Below are positions 1 to 10,021 of a stretch of 64,000 bases of DNA, piece after piece. Source of the stretch: Hybos culiciformis (taxonomy: Eukaryota; Arthropoda; Insecta; Diptera; Hybotidae); contig CAXFZM010000296.1 of the NCBI GenBank assembly GCA_964007475.1, forward strand, positions 124,001 to 188,000, read 5' to 3'. The translations under genes and the position numbers were made by a program. The first letter of the stretch is position 1; the number at the start of each line of letters is the position of its first letter. The notes beneath the pieces were generated by a model, which made no database searches, was not told the origin of the DNA, and was given only the letters and a program-made list of their open reading frames with translations.

Positions 1-160
1 CATTGCAAACAAAAACTTGACCCCCTAGCTTTTTCTCTTTCTTTAAATAAATATATATGAAAAAAGAAAGGGACGAAAAATTCAAAGGCCATTCTTGATT
101 TATAATTTCTTTGGCTAAAATACATAAATAAAATGTTATTTATATACTTTTAAAAATATA
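1..160. repeat. Fragment of repeat unit R
   Basis: This stretch closely matches 11505-11640 in direct orientation, and the reverse complement of the parts of R around 6870-7150 and 60900-61015. Shared landmarks are the start CATTGCAAACAAAAACTT, the run of TTTAAATAAATATATATG and the phrase TTCTTGATTTATAATTTC. It is a truncated fourth piece of the unit described at 3170-8350. No coding content is seen. Confidence 0.75.
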
Positions 161-670
161 TAATAAGTTTTAAAGAAAGCAAGCGCTAGCTATCACACAG
201 CGAACAACAGTATCAGATTTAAAAGAAATGAATTAACATAAGAGAGTGCGTTAACATTTTTTGAGAGAAAAAGCTTTTTTTATTTACAAATGCAAATGTT
301 ACAAAAATGAAGGCGAAGGCGCATTATATTTGTTGCTCATTATGTTGTTTTTTATTATTGCCATGTTACAAAATACATGAAAAAATTGTGTATACATAAT
401 TTCAAAAAATCCTATAAGGAAAAGAAAGCGCTGGTTATTAAACAGCCAAGAATAAAACAATTAGAAGAAAAAATGTATGCGTGCATAATAATATCGATGC
501 TTCGGGAATAATTTTGTTTCAAGAGTCAAAAATATTTTGGTTAAAGAATAATACTTTTTTTTATTCATTTAATTTTTTTTTAAATATAGTTTTTAGGGCG
601 ATTACATATGTATGTATAAATTTGTATTTAGATATTGCACACCCGCTTAAAAATATCACGGCACCACTGA
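161..670. other. AT-rich spacer, no gene seen
   Basis: No open frame here resembles a protein, and I see no RNA gene or clear repeat. The short frame at 481-678 is low-complexity translation of AT-rich DNA. Confidence 0.5.
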
Positions 671-830
671 TTTCTTGAAAGATCCTGCTACTTTACCTGC
701 ACCAGTGGCTTCTGGAGAACGCAGTTTCTCCAAACTAAAAATAATTAAAAATTATTTAAGATCATCAATGGGAGAAGACAGTCATTGATTTCCATTGAAA
801 GCACCATCGCTAAATCTTTGGGTTAACTTG
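671..830 (+). pseudogene. hAT transposase C-terminal dimerisation remnant
   Basis: The plus strand reads LPAPVASGERSFSKLKIIKN followed by YLRSSMGED. This is the typical pattern of the hAT-family C-terminal dimerisation region (a small residue, then ER-S-FS-LK, then a K-N-LRS-M motif). The frame hits a stop right after this stretch, near 788, and no catalytic region lies upstream. What remains is about 35 codons of a once complete transposase of several hundred residues. The match to the hATC family is pattern-based. Flanking ends and target duplications were not found. Confidence 0.7.
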
Positions 831-974
831 CAATAACGCCCAAGGTATTAACGCCCAAATTGCGTTTGGGCTTTATTTCTCACAGTGATGGGAAATAACA
901 GCCAAAAATATGAGGAATTAACACCCAAATGAAAGTTAAGAGTGAATTAAGGCCTAAAAAATGATTCAAAAATG

Positions 975-1276
975 AAACTCGATCATTTTGAAAAATGAAA
1001 TAAGATCTCGATAAAAAAAATGTTGTGTGGTAAACACACGGGGGGGGGGGGGGCGCCGCAAATACCACTGACCAACCGCCCTCTCGCCGCCCTGCTGCGC
1101 CCCCCCGGTGTGCTTACCAGATCTCGATAAAAAAAATGTTGTGTGGTAAACACACCGGGGAGGGCAGCAGGGCGGCGGGTGGGCGGTTGGTCAGTGGGAT
1201 TTGCGGCCCCCCGTGTGCTTACCACACAACATTTTTTTTATCGAGATCTTATTTCATTTTTCAAAATGATCGAGTT
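975..1276. repeat. GC-rich inverted repeat (hairpin)
   Basis: The left arm begins CTCGATCATTTTGAAAAATG and runs through GATCTCGAT, an A-run and TGTTGTGTGGTAAACACAC. The same text appears reverse-complemented at about 1208-1276. A third, direct copy of GATCTCGAT to GGTAAACACACC lies at 1121-1157, so the centre is a partial duplication. The tips are strikingly GC-rich (a 14-base G run near 1041, then CCGCCC/GGGCGG stretches) in otherwise AT-rich DNA. It could extrude as a cruciform or be a small foldback element. The frames called across it are artefacts. Confidence 0.8.
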
Positions 1277-1581
1277 TCTGTGTTTTGCGGTTATTTCAGT
1301 TCACCGTTTTTTGTGCGTTCGACAATATGTTGTTCCGAGTTCTTCGAGCCACCCCATTGCTAATTCCCTACTCGAAATTTTTGAAACAGCTTGAAAAGAT
1401 TCGATTTATCGCTTTTACTGAAAATAAGAAATAACTTAATTTAATATGTAATTCTTTTGGAAAAGGTCAAATTTTAGGCCTTTTCCAAAAGGATGTTGTT
1501 CAAACAACTTTTTTTTAAATAAGTGGATTTTTATTTTTGAACGTTTTTTATTTTTTTTTTAGTATTTCTATAAAAATCCTT
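1277..1581. other. AT-rich spacer, no gene seen
   Basis: No domain-like translation is visible. A short near-palindrome, CTTTTGGAAAAGG then CCTTTTCCAAAAGG, occurs at about 1452-1492. Confidence 0.4.
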
Positions 1582-2955
1582 TTATAGAATTTTGTACAAT
1601 TTGCATGCAAAATGGACTAAAACAGGAGTATGCTGTGCTACAGCTTTTTCATAAATTTTTCCAAAACATTCGGAACACATTTTAAAATCATTGCAAGGCT
1701 GCAGCATCACATCCCTCTGATTTTTAAAACAAATGGCACAAATGAGGGGGTTATATGATGCTGATGTTGAGGTTGATGGCTGTTCATCGAGTTCCTTATT
1801 TTCAGAACTATCTTCTTCTTCTGATTCATCATCAAAACTATCAAAAACACATTGTTTTGATTTTGATTTCATGTACATTTGTACAACCAGCTGATTCAAT
1901 ACTTCCGACACAGTAAGCTCTTTGTTGTCCAATTTTTTTATTAATTTGTTAATTAATTTGTTTCTGGTTTAAAATTTTTGTCTTCTATTATAATAAACCT
2001 CTTCGCCTTCAACCGCTGATATGAAATCGATTCTTATTTTATACTCTTCATCGAGCAAAACGGAAACAAATTTAAAAAAATGTCCGCGTTGAACTAGAGT
2101 CCTACTCAACTGACTACTATATCCTTCCAAAGAGCTCGTAGTTCGGAAATTTTCCTGGTACACTGAAAATTGGGCCGGTGTTTCCTAAAAAAATTAATTT
2201 TAATTTTCATCAAAATTCAAGAAAATTATTGAAAATGTTCACCTTTTTAATCCACTGCCTCTCAAAATAATTAATAAATTGTTCAAAAATAGGGAAATAA
2301 GATGCGTCATCTTTCAAGCTTTCGAAACCAACTTCAATATGACCTGGACTTAAAAGGGGCAGTACAAGGAACTTCATAAATAATTTATACTGCTCCGAGT
2401 TGGTTCGAATAGTTGGCAAGAAAGTAAAAATTTTGTCTGCATATCTCCGCAAAGCTCTCGTGTAGTGGAACCAGCAACCTTTTATTATTGCTTCGGGATA
2501 AAGTTTTTTCGCTGCATTCCTCAGACTTTGCTCAAAATCCGTCATAAACGATGTAGTACGAAATTTGAATAAATTCGTCTCAATAAACTGGAGAACATGC
2601 CCATAAATCTGTTCGGATTTGTTGCTTAGCAACAAATAGAAAAGCGGATAAATCTAAAAATAAAAAAATAAAATGATGAGAAAAATAAAAAAATATAAAT
2701 GAAACTAAATTTTAAGAATTCATTTTCAGAGTAATATAATGAATATCATATTACTTGTTATCAATGAACTAAAAATAGTTTTTAATCGTCCCCGCGCTTT
2801 TACAAAAAAATCTTAATGTAAACAATAAAATTATATTTTATACTTACATGGTTAGCGTGGGCAACATGTATTATAATTAATTGTTTGTAACCGCAGGATT
2901 GAGGTACAACGCTAAACGTACCATCTATAAAAAAATTTCTGCTGCGATGAGTGCA
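1582..2955 (-). pseudogene. Mutator-like (MULE) transposase with C-terminal RING finger, decayed
   Basis: Three splice-compatible exons can be read on the minus strand: about 2955-2848 (donor GTAAGT), 2653-2243 and 2184-1582. The first carries FFIDGTFSVVP, with the first catalytic Asp (DGTF) of MULE-type DDE transposases. The second carries the second Asp in FMTDFEQSLRNAAKK and the GCWFHYTRALRR segment usual in this family. The third exon reads on to an acidic, Ser-rich linker and a RING-like module (CAIC, PCNDFKMCSEC). An in-frame TAA lies near 1970, just before the linker. The last RING pair appears only after a frame change (a PFC motif near 1610). The position where a His is normal in this RING type holds Asp. 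The N-terminal part is missing, so I read it as a non-functional transposon gene. Confidence 0.7.
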
Positions 2956-3049
2956 ACTTGTCCAATCTATCAGCTATTTCATTCGACATAGATATAGTGT
3001 AACTAAATAATTCTTCTAATATAGTGTGTTTGTAGCAGAGACTTGAACC

Positions 3050-3845
3050 GGAACTGAACCGAAAACCGAAAACCGGAAAAAACCGAAATTTCATCCCAAA
3101 CCGTAACCGTAACCGTAACCGAACCGATATTTAGCAAAAACGAAAAACCGTAACTGAAACCGGAACGTAATTTATTTCGGTTTATTTTTCGTTCTTTTAG
3201 TTTTTTTTACAAAAGCAAAAATTGTGCTTGCATTTAGACATTTTATTACATCCATAAGAAAAATGTTAAACGTATTTTTGCAATATTTTAAAATTTGAAA
3301 ATTACGCATATGTATAGTGTTGTAGTGATGAGCTTAACTAAATTTAGATTAAGTCCCAGATAAATATATTTCAAGTCCTTTTTGTTCTTTATTTTATAAG
3401 TAATATTTGTAAATATGAGTCTGAATTCATTTAAAATAGAAAGTTGTTGTGCCGCTATGATTTTGTTTTTCTTTGGGGTTTCTATATGTGAAAGGTATAC
3501 AAAACGGATTTTTTCCTAAAATTAGTAAACTTTGCATGGGCAATTTTGAAGGTACAAATTACTATTTCACAATCCTCCTTTTACATATTTGTAAATATTT
3601 CAAAATTATGTAATGTGTGTATTTTGTACACTTAACTTACGAAAATCCAAAGAAGTACACGAAAATCTTAAGATGACATGAAGGCAATTTATTTTATGTC
3701 GCTTAAGATTAAGTTAACCTACTGCATTTTTGTCAGTTTTTAGAAAAGATTAAAAAAATAATACTGTAACCGTAACCGAAACCGTAACCGGAACACAAAA
3801 AAATTTAAGGAACGAAACCAAAACCGAACCGAAATAAATATCGGT
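3050..3845. repeat. AACCG-type simple repeats inside unit R
   Basis: Degenerate runs of AACCGTAACCGTAACCG and AACCGAAACCGG occur at about 3050-3160 and 3765-3845. The intervening 600 bases carry no coding signal. The reverse complement occurs at 24185-24330 in the other arm. It is not the insect telomere repeat TTAGG. Confidence 0.7.
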
Positions 3846-4201
3846 TCAACTCTCTGAGTACGACTAATAAACTTTAAACCTATTTTTCTCATATTCAGTT
3901 TTCATGTAGATACTGTTTTTTTCCCCTATGAATGCAGTATACGTCTTCGGCGTTCATCAAAATACAAAGCGAAAATCGTATAGTCTGAAATCATGTTACC
4001 GATTTTAGTGTAATATACCAATTGATAAATGTAGAGGTCAATCCTACGGCAATGCTGCAAATATCGCGTTAATATTATGGTCTGCAAGCGCATATAAAGC
4101 AACATAGTCCAACGCGCTTTACTTACCACTCATTCTTTAAATTTTGTAATTTTTTCATTAAATTTTAATTAATATTGTTTTATTTTATTTTCATTATAGA
4201 G

Positions 4202-4257
4202 CAGGGGCCCGATTTTTTTTCAGCGTCAGAGGCCCCGACACGGTTGAAACCGCCTCT
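4202..4257. mobile_element. Tiny hAT-like relic (CAGGGGC...GCCTCTG)
   Basis: A 56-base segment starts CAGGGGCCCGATTTTT and ends CCGCCTCTG, so the ends resemble inverted CAGRGGC termini of hAT elements. It is GC-rich against its surroundings. Related copies lie at about 23786-23842 (reverse) and 58689-58745, within unit R. A similar GC-rich piece is at about 34547-34606. No matching 8-bp target duplication was found. Confidence 0.4.
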
Positions 4258-4753
4258 GTGTATAAGGGAGGATTTTCGAAGGCATTCTATTAACTGTCAT
4301 TCTAACTATTTGCTAAATCTGGAAAATGAACTCAAGTTAGATGCAAAACAATTCTAGAACTTTGTTAAGATAAAAAAAGGTTCTTCTTCATATCCAACAA
4401 CTCTCCATTACAATCATGTCAGTAGTGAAAATAATTATATTATTGCCAATCTCTTCGCTGATTTCTTCAAATTCTCTTTTGAAGCATTGACCATTTCGGG
4501 TCCGACTCAAGTTGACTCTATTAATTCATATTCTTTTCTGTCAAATTTTAATTCCCATATATAAAAATGAAATTTCCAAGCATATTTTTCTACTAAAAAT
4601 TAATTTCGTATACATTTTTTTACTAATTAAAAAAAAGATCACAAAATTATTATACAAAAATACTTAAAAAAGTTAAATGATAGTAAGAACAAAAATATTT
4701 TCGATCACCATCCAATTATTTAATTATTATCACAATGTGAATGTACTTTTATA

Positions 4754-6418
4754 TCTATATATATATAAAACCGAAGTTGTCTCTTTGTCTCTTTGTCTGT
4801 TTGTATGTTCCGAATAGGTTCCTAAACCGCTCAACCGATCGTTTTGAAACTTACACCATGTCTTTGTGTCAGGTCGCGGTCGTTATAGGCTATTTTAAAA
4901 TTTGATTGGCCTCCTACCCAGGGGCCTCGCCCGGCAGCCGACTTCAAAAGTTCGTCCGATTTCATTCAAATTTGGTACGTAAAAAGAGGAAGTCATTACA
5001 CACAAATTCCGTAACAAAAAAATTGTTGACCTCCTACCCAGGAACTTTTTACCCAGAGACCTCCCATTGGGGCGGATTTTAAAAGTTCGTCCGATTTCAT
5101 TCAAATTTGGTATACAAAAAGAAGAGCTGATTACACACAAATTCCGTAACAAAAAATTTGTTAACCTCCTACCCAGGGACTTCCTAACCAGAGACCCTCC
5201 TGGGGGCGGACTTTAAAAGTTCTTCAGATTCCATTTAAATTTGGTATGTAAAAAGAAGAACTGTTTAAACACAAATTTCATAACAAAAATTTTGTTGACC
5301 TCCTACCCAGCGACCTCCTACCCAGGGACCTCCCATGCGGCCGGACTTGAAAAGTTCGTCCGATTTCGTTCAAATTTGGTATGTAAAAAGAAGAACTGAT
5401 TACACACAAATTTCGTAACAAAAAATTTGTTGACCTCCTACCATAGGGACTTCCCCTCGGGGCGAACTTCAAAAGTTCGTCCGATTTCATTCAAATTTGG
5501 TATGTAAAAAAAAGAACTGATTACACACAAATTTCGTAACAAAAAATTTGTTGACCTCCTACCCAGGGACCTCCTTTCGGGACGGACTTTAAAAGTTCGT
5601 CCGATTTCGTTCAAATTTGGTATGTAAAAAGAGGAACTGATTACACACAAATTTCGTAACAAAAAATTTGTTGACCTCCTACCCAGGAACCTTTCTGGGG
5701 GCGCACTTTAAGAGTTCGTCCGATTTCATTAAAATTTGGTACGTAAGAAGAGGAAATAATTACACACAAATTTCGTAACAAAAAATTTGTTGACCTCCCA
5801 CTCAGCGACCTCTCCCGAGGACGGATTTCAAAAGTTCGTCCGATTTCATTCAAATTTGGTAAAGAGGAACTGATTACACACAAATTTCTTAACAAAAAAT
5901 TTATTGACCTCCTAGGGGAGGACTTCAAAAGTTTGTCCGATTTCATTTAAATTTGGTACATAAAAATGATTAAACACACGAATTTCGTAACAAAAAATTT
6001 GGCTCCCTCTTTTTAGGGGGCCTCTTCGAATATATAGAAATCAATTTCTTTATTACTAATAACTACAAAATATTAAAAACTAAACCACTCAACCGATCGT
6101 TTCGAAATTTACACCGTCTCTTTGTCTCGGAGTTGTTTTAATCTATTTTAAAATTTGAATGGCACCCTACCTAGAAATCCCTCCCGGGGAGGACTGCGAA
6201 ATTTCTTCTAATTTCATTCAAATTTGATTCATAAAAAGAGGAAATGGATAAAACACAAATTTGGTTTGGTTTGGAAACCTGTTTAAGGGAGAGATATCAT
6301 TCGATTTCATTCAATTTAAGTGTTGAATAAGTAGAAATATTCTTAAATATTTTCCCAAATTTGTAAAATAACTAGCTCCTATAATTGTTCATCGCAACGT
6401 GTGTGCGGGTACAGCTAG
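4754..6418 (+). mobile_element. Non-autonomous Helitron-like element, copy 1
   Basis: The 5' end is TCTATATATATATAAAACCG and the 3' end is GGGTACAGCTAG followed by T, with no inverted repeats or target duplication. TC...CTAG ends are the known hallmark of Helitrons. The opening segment (CTCTTTGTCTGTTTGTATG, GCTCAACCGATCG) and the closing segment (ACTAGCTCCTATAATTGTTC) are conserved in the copies at 22230-23286 (reverse) and 59246-60449. No Rep/helicase gene is present. The centre is a tandem array (4900-5990). Confidence 0.65.
4900..5990. repeat. Tandem array of ~120-bp units in the Helitron-like element
   Basis: About nine units carry GTTCGTCCGATTTCATTC, AAATTTGGTA, ACACACAAATTTCGTAAC and GACCTCCTACCCAGG in order. 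The period is roughly 115-135 bp. The other two copies of the element hold four (22697-23140, reverse) and about five (59380-59990) units. The repeated frame with NLCVISSSFYIPNLNEIGRT is a translation artefact of this array. Confidence 0.85.
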
Positions 6419-6925
6419 TTACATATAATAAGGAGAGTTTAGATATTATAATTATTCATATCACGAAGTTATATAATATCTTAATTAATAAAAGAGTTGG
6501 CGCGTATGTTTGGAACACTAAATTTTGTTATGCCTTAGCATAACAAAATCATTTGCAAAATATGTTACTAAGATGTCTCGAAGTTTCTTTAAGAACTTTC
6601 ATTCCGATATGATGTTTAAACTACATTAAAGAATTTATTAAAATTCTTAAGAATTTATTAAAAAGTAAAAATTAAATTGACCGAATATGAATGTTTAAAA
6701 TTTTTTTTAAAATTGCTAGAGTTCTCTTTTCCGAAAAAATTTATTATGTTAAAATTTGTATCTTTAGTTCAAAACAAATATTTTCCGAACAAACTTTCTA
6801 TGTATAATGTTTTAGAGACAGATTGATTAAGAATAAAGTAATTGTCAATTGTTGTACCATACGCAAAGAAATTATAAATCAAGAATGTCCTTTGAATTTT
6901 TTATCCCTTTCTTTTTTCATATATA

Positions 6926-7100
6926 CAGTGAAACCTGTCTAAGACGGAAACTGTATAAGACGGAAACCTGTATAAGACGGAACTTTTTTTTTTTTGATTT
7001 TTGATTTTTTCTTTCAAATCAACCCGTGTAAGACGGAAAACTGCCTAAGACGGAACTATTTTCCGGTCCGTTGCGGTTCCGTCTTAGGCAGGTTTCACTG
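6926..7100. mobile_element. pogo/Tc1-mariner-type MITE with TA duplication
   Basis: The element starts CAGTGAAACCTGTCTAAGAC and ends GGCAGGTTTCACTG, a clear terminal inverted repeat. It is flanked by TA on both sides (6924-6925 and 7101-7102). The other two copies of R lack it (ATATATATTTATTTAAAG at about 60955-60972, and its complement near 11555-11572). That shows a 175-bp insertion into a single TA. Inside are further copies of TAAGACGGAA in both orientations. No coding capacity. Confidence 0.92.
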
Positions 7101-8355
7101 TATTTATTTAAAGAAAGAGAAAAAGCTATAGGTGAAGTTTTTGTTTGCAATGATATTCCCAAAAAAAAATAAACATCAAATTTTCTAGTAAAAGTGAATG
7201 TAATAGTTTAACATTGTGAAAATAATAATTTTTTTTTGAAGTGAATAATAAATATTCATAATTACAATTTTATTTTCATTAATTATAGAGAGTATGTTTT
7301 TACTTAATTTATTAATGAAAATAAACTATAAATATAAACAATACAAAATGTTTTTTATAAAGTAAAAAACCGTCCATTTTTTAATTCTAACCAAATACAA
7401 ATATTTTTTTTCTTTATTGTAGCTATCAAATCACTAGTAGGTGGGATATCTTTTATACTTAAATAAAACCAAAAAATTTGATTGAAGATTTTATTTCAAA
7501 TAGAAGTATTGAATTTAATAGTAAAAAGTTCTATGTAGGATCTTAATTTTGAGAATCTTATTACCGATGAGAAATTCAGAAAACAAAAAATATATTGTAA
7601 GCAATTTTTTTTGTGAAAATGGAAGAAATTGTTTTAATCAAATATGCGTAAAAAAATTTATAAAAATTAAACTTACCTAAAACTTTACTTTTTAATATTT
7701 AATTTTTTGAATGTTTAGCTTTTTCGAGAATTATTTTAAATTAATTCATTAAAAGATTCCTACAAAGCTTTATAGAATTATTAATTCATTTCAAAATATT
7801 GTTTTGATGAGTTTAAATATATTGAAATTAAAAAAAAATAAAAATTATTTATAATAAAAAAGTAATAATAACATTCCTTTTTTATTTGGTTCACATTTTC
7901 TTTAGTTGGCTTACATTTTTTATGCCATCGGAGATTAAACTGGGAACATCATTCCCAACAAGAACTGGGGTAATTTTTTTTTTAATAGGCCATTCTTGAC
8001 TTATAATTTCTTTGACCATACGTAGTAGTAGTTTGCTTCGGTTTTATTATTTATGGTTAAATTAAATTTTTCAAACAAAAATTGCACAAGTGGTTGCTAT
8101 TTTTCTTCAGCAAAATTGGTATTAAAATCGCAAGCCAGAATAAGCGGAAGTAAATGTGAATTTGTTTCACAAAATGCGGCCTGCCGCCCTCCGCTTTTTG
8201 AAAAATTAATTTCTCGTCAAATTTCTGTTTGAAAAACGTATGAAGTAAAGCATGAAAATTTTGAAGGACCATAACTCCGAAATGGGGGCTTTAACGCAAA
8301 AACCGTCTCGGATTTAACATTTTAGAGACCGCCTCTACCACCTACCCAAAAATAA

Positions 8356-8740
8356 ATGTCCTTGTCCGCGATTGATTTTTCAGTTTTTATAGCGGACAAA
8401 TGTCATTTTGCAAAATGTCATTTGTCCGCTCATTTTGAGACATTTGTCCGCGAAGTTTTCCTTACAAATTTCATCGCGGACAAATGTCACGGTGCCATCG
8501 CGGACCAAGAATTCGTGCCCTGGAGTAGGGGGTTTCCCCTTTAAACAAAAATTAGGGCACAGTTGAAGCAAAAATGCCGTGGAGCACGAGTTCTTTGGAG
8601 TTTTTATGTTATAAATCGCAAAATGTTACTTGTTCGTGCACAAAAAAATCGGGGACAAATGTCATTTTGCAAAATGTTGTTAATCCGCCCACAAAAAATC
8701 GCGGACAAATGTCCATGTTCCAACATTAGCTCAGTTATTT
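8356..8740. repeat. Palindromic GCGGACAAATG repeat family, copy 1
   Basis: Several units of GCGGACAAATGTCATTTTGC and its complement (GCAAAATGTCATTTGTCCGC) are arranged as short palindromes. The block replaces the sequence that follows GGTAGG...AAATGTCC in the other R copies, so it looks inserted or swapped at that point. A second, more regular block is at 55796-56190. No gene content. Confidence 0.75.
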
Positions 8741-9215
8741 AAAATATTTTAGCATCTAGTAACTAGTTTTATGAAATTTGTATTATGCAATAAATTGTTT
8801 ATTCATGTTTTATATTATTTTAAATTGCAGGATGAAGAAAAAAAAATTAAAAAGTTTTAAATTTTTTATGTTACATTTAATATTAAAATTAAAACTATTC
8901 TACGAAGCTCGTTATTTTCTACTACTGGAGTAAGCCACAAAAGAATCCATGTAAACATGCGCACACTTTTTTTGTTTTGTAGTGTGATACATGCGTATTG
9001 TTCTAATAGGACCCTTTTTCGAATCTTTAACAAAGCAAGAGATTCTTATGTAACAAACCAATACAAACATAAAAACGCATCCCGGCTCACAAACCAACAT
9101 ATACTAGTAATATCCTAAAATTATGTGACATATTAGGTAAAAAAGGAAAGTTAATTAAAACAAAATTTTTTTTTATTTATTTCTTTATTTTTTATTTATA
9201 ATCCTTTTAATATGT
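8741..9215. other. Spacer, no gene seen
   Basis: AT-rich DNA without domain-like translation or obvious repeats. The frame at 8912-9100 on the minus strand has no recognisable features. Confidence 0.4.
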
Positions 9216-9995
9216 TCATTTGTAGCCACTGTTATTTCATAGTTTAAAGCTTTTAAGTATAAACTTCTTTCGGCAGTTTCTATGACTACTTCGTGTTTGT
9301 TTTTGTGCCGGCACGACCTAACCGTAGCTCCTATCCAAAAATTTTTCGGCTGGTAATCTTTATTTTAACGGAGATACCTATTTTGAAAAAAAAAAAAAAA
9401 AATTTTGTATATTTTGGGCCGTCACGACCTAACCGTAGTTTCCTACCCAAAAATTTTTTGGCTGGTAATCTTTATTTTAACGGAGCTACCTATTTTGAAA
9501 TAACATTTTTTTTTTGTGTATTTTGCGCCGGCACGACCTAACCGTAGCTCTCTGCCCAGAAATTTTTCGGCAGGTAATCTTTATTTCACCAAAGCTACCT
9601 ATTTTGAAAAAAAAAAAAATTTTTTTTGTATATTTTGCGCCGGCACGACCTAACCGTAGCTCCCTGCCCAAAAATTTTTTGGAAGGTAATCTTTACTTCA
9701 CCGAAGCTACCTATTTTGAAAAAAAAATTTAGTTTTAAATAATTTGTAAACGAAAGATTTCTAAAAAATAATTTCAATTTAAATTTTTCGCGCCAAATTA
9801 TTTTGTTTTTATTAATGGCACTCATTTTTTTGTGTACATTTTTCAAATTCGAGTCGTATTTTGAGTATTTTATTCTTATTTTTCTGAGAAAAAATCTCAT
9901 GCGTTTTAGATATTCGAATCGATAATCGAAATGAAACAAGATTTCTACCCTCTACCAAAAATTTCATAACGCGCCTAAAGAAGTATAAACTTCAA
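9216..9995. mobile_element. Tandem-array foldback element (family C), copy 1
   Basis: The left part reads ATTTGTAGCCACTG, then AAGTATAAACTTCT and a CGGCAGTT...CTATGACTACTTCGTGT segment. Four units of about 105-115 bp follow, each with CCGGCACGACCTAACCGTAG, a polypyrimidine-like block and CTACCTATTTTGAAAAAA. The right end has CGCGCCAAATTATTTTG and ends GCGCCTAAAGAAGTATAAAC. The same architecture is seen at 35505-37102 with eleven units. GAAGTATAAACTTC or its complement occurs at both ends. Class is uncertain; a Helentron/DINE-like element is one possibility. Confidence 0.65.
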
Positions 9996-10021
9996 TAAAA
10001 CAAATAGTTCTAAGAATTTTG

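Larger units (their letters stand above)
3170..8350 (+). repeat. Repeat unit R, copy 1 (left arm of interrupted palindrome)
   Basis: This 5.2-kb block is present in reverse complement at 10300-12068 plus 22230-24917, and (from about 3856) in direct orientation at 57728-62220. Shared landmarks include GTACGACTAATAAACTTTAA (3856), a Helitron-like insert (4754-6418), and the right end with GAGACCGCCTCTACCACC (8325-8342). The many small frames inside it are translations of tandem repeats. No transposase was seen, so R is either a non-autonomous element or a segmental duplication. Confidence 0.8.

Noticed and set aside
3050..3160. Telomere-like AACCG repeats
   Set aside because: Units are degenerate, internal to unit R, and differ from the insect TTAGG repeat.
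4895..5946. Overlapping minus-strand frames with a repeated NLCVISSSFYIPNLNEIGRT pattern
   Set aside because: They are translations of the ~120-bp tandem array in the Helitron-like element. They recur in all three copies with different unit numbers and hit stops at unit variants.
4900..5990. CRISPR-like regular repeats
   Set aside because: Units are long, contiguous and diverged, with no spacers, in a eukaryotic transposon.
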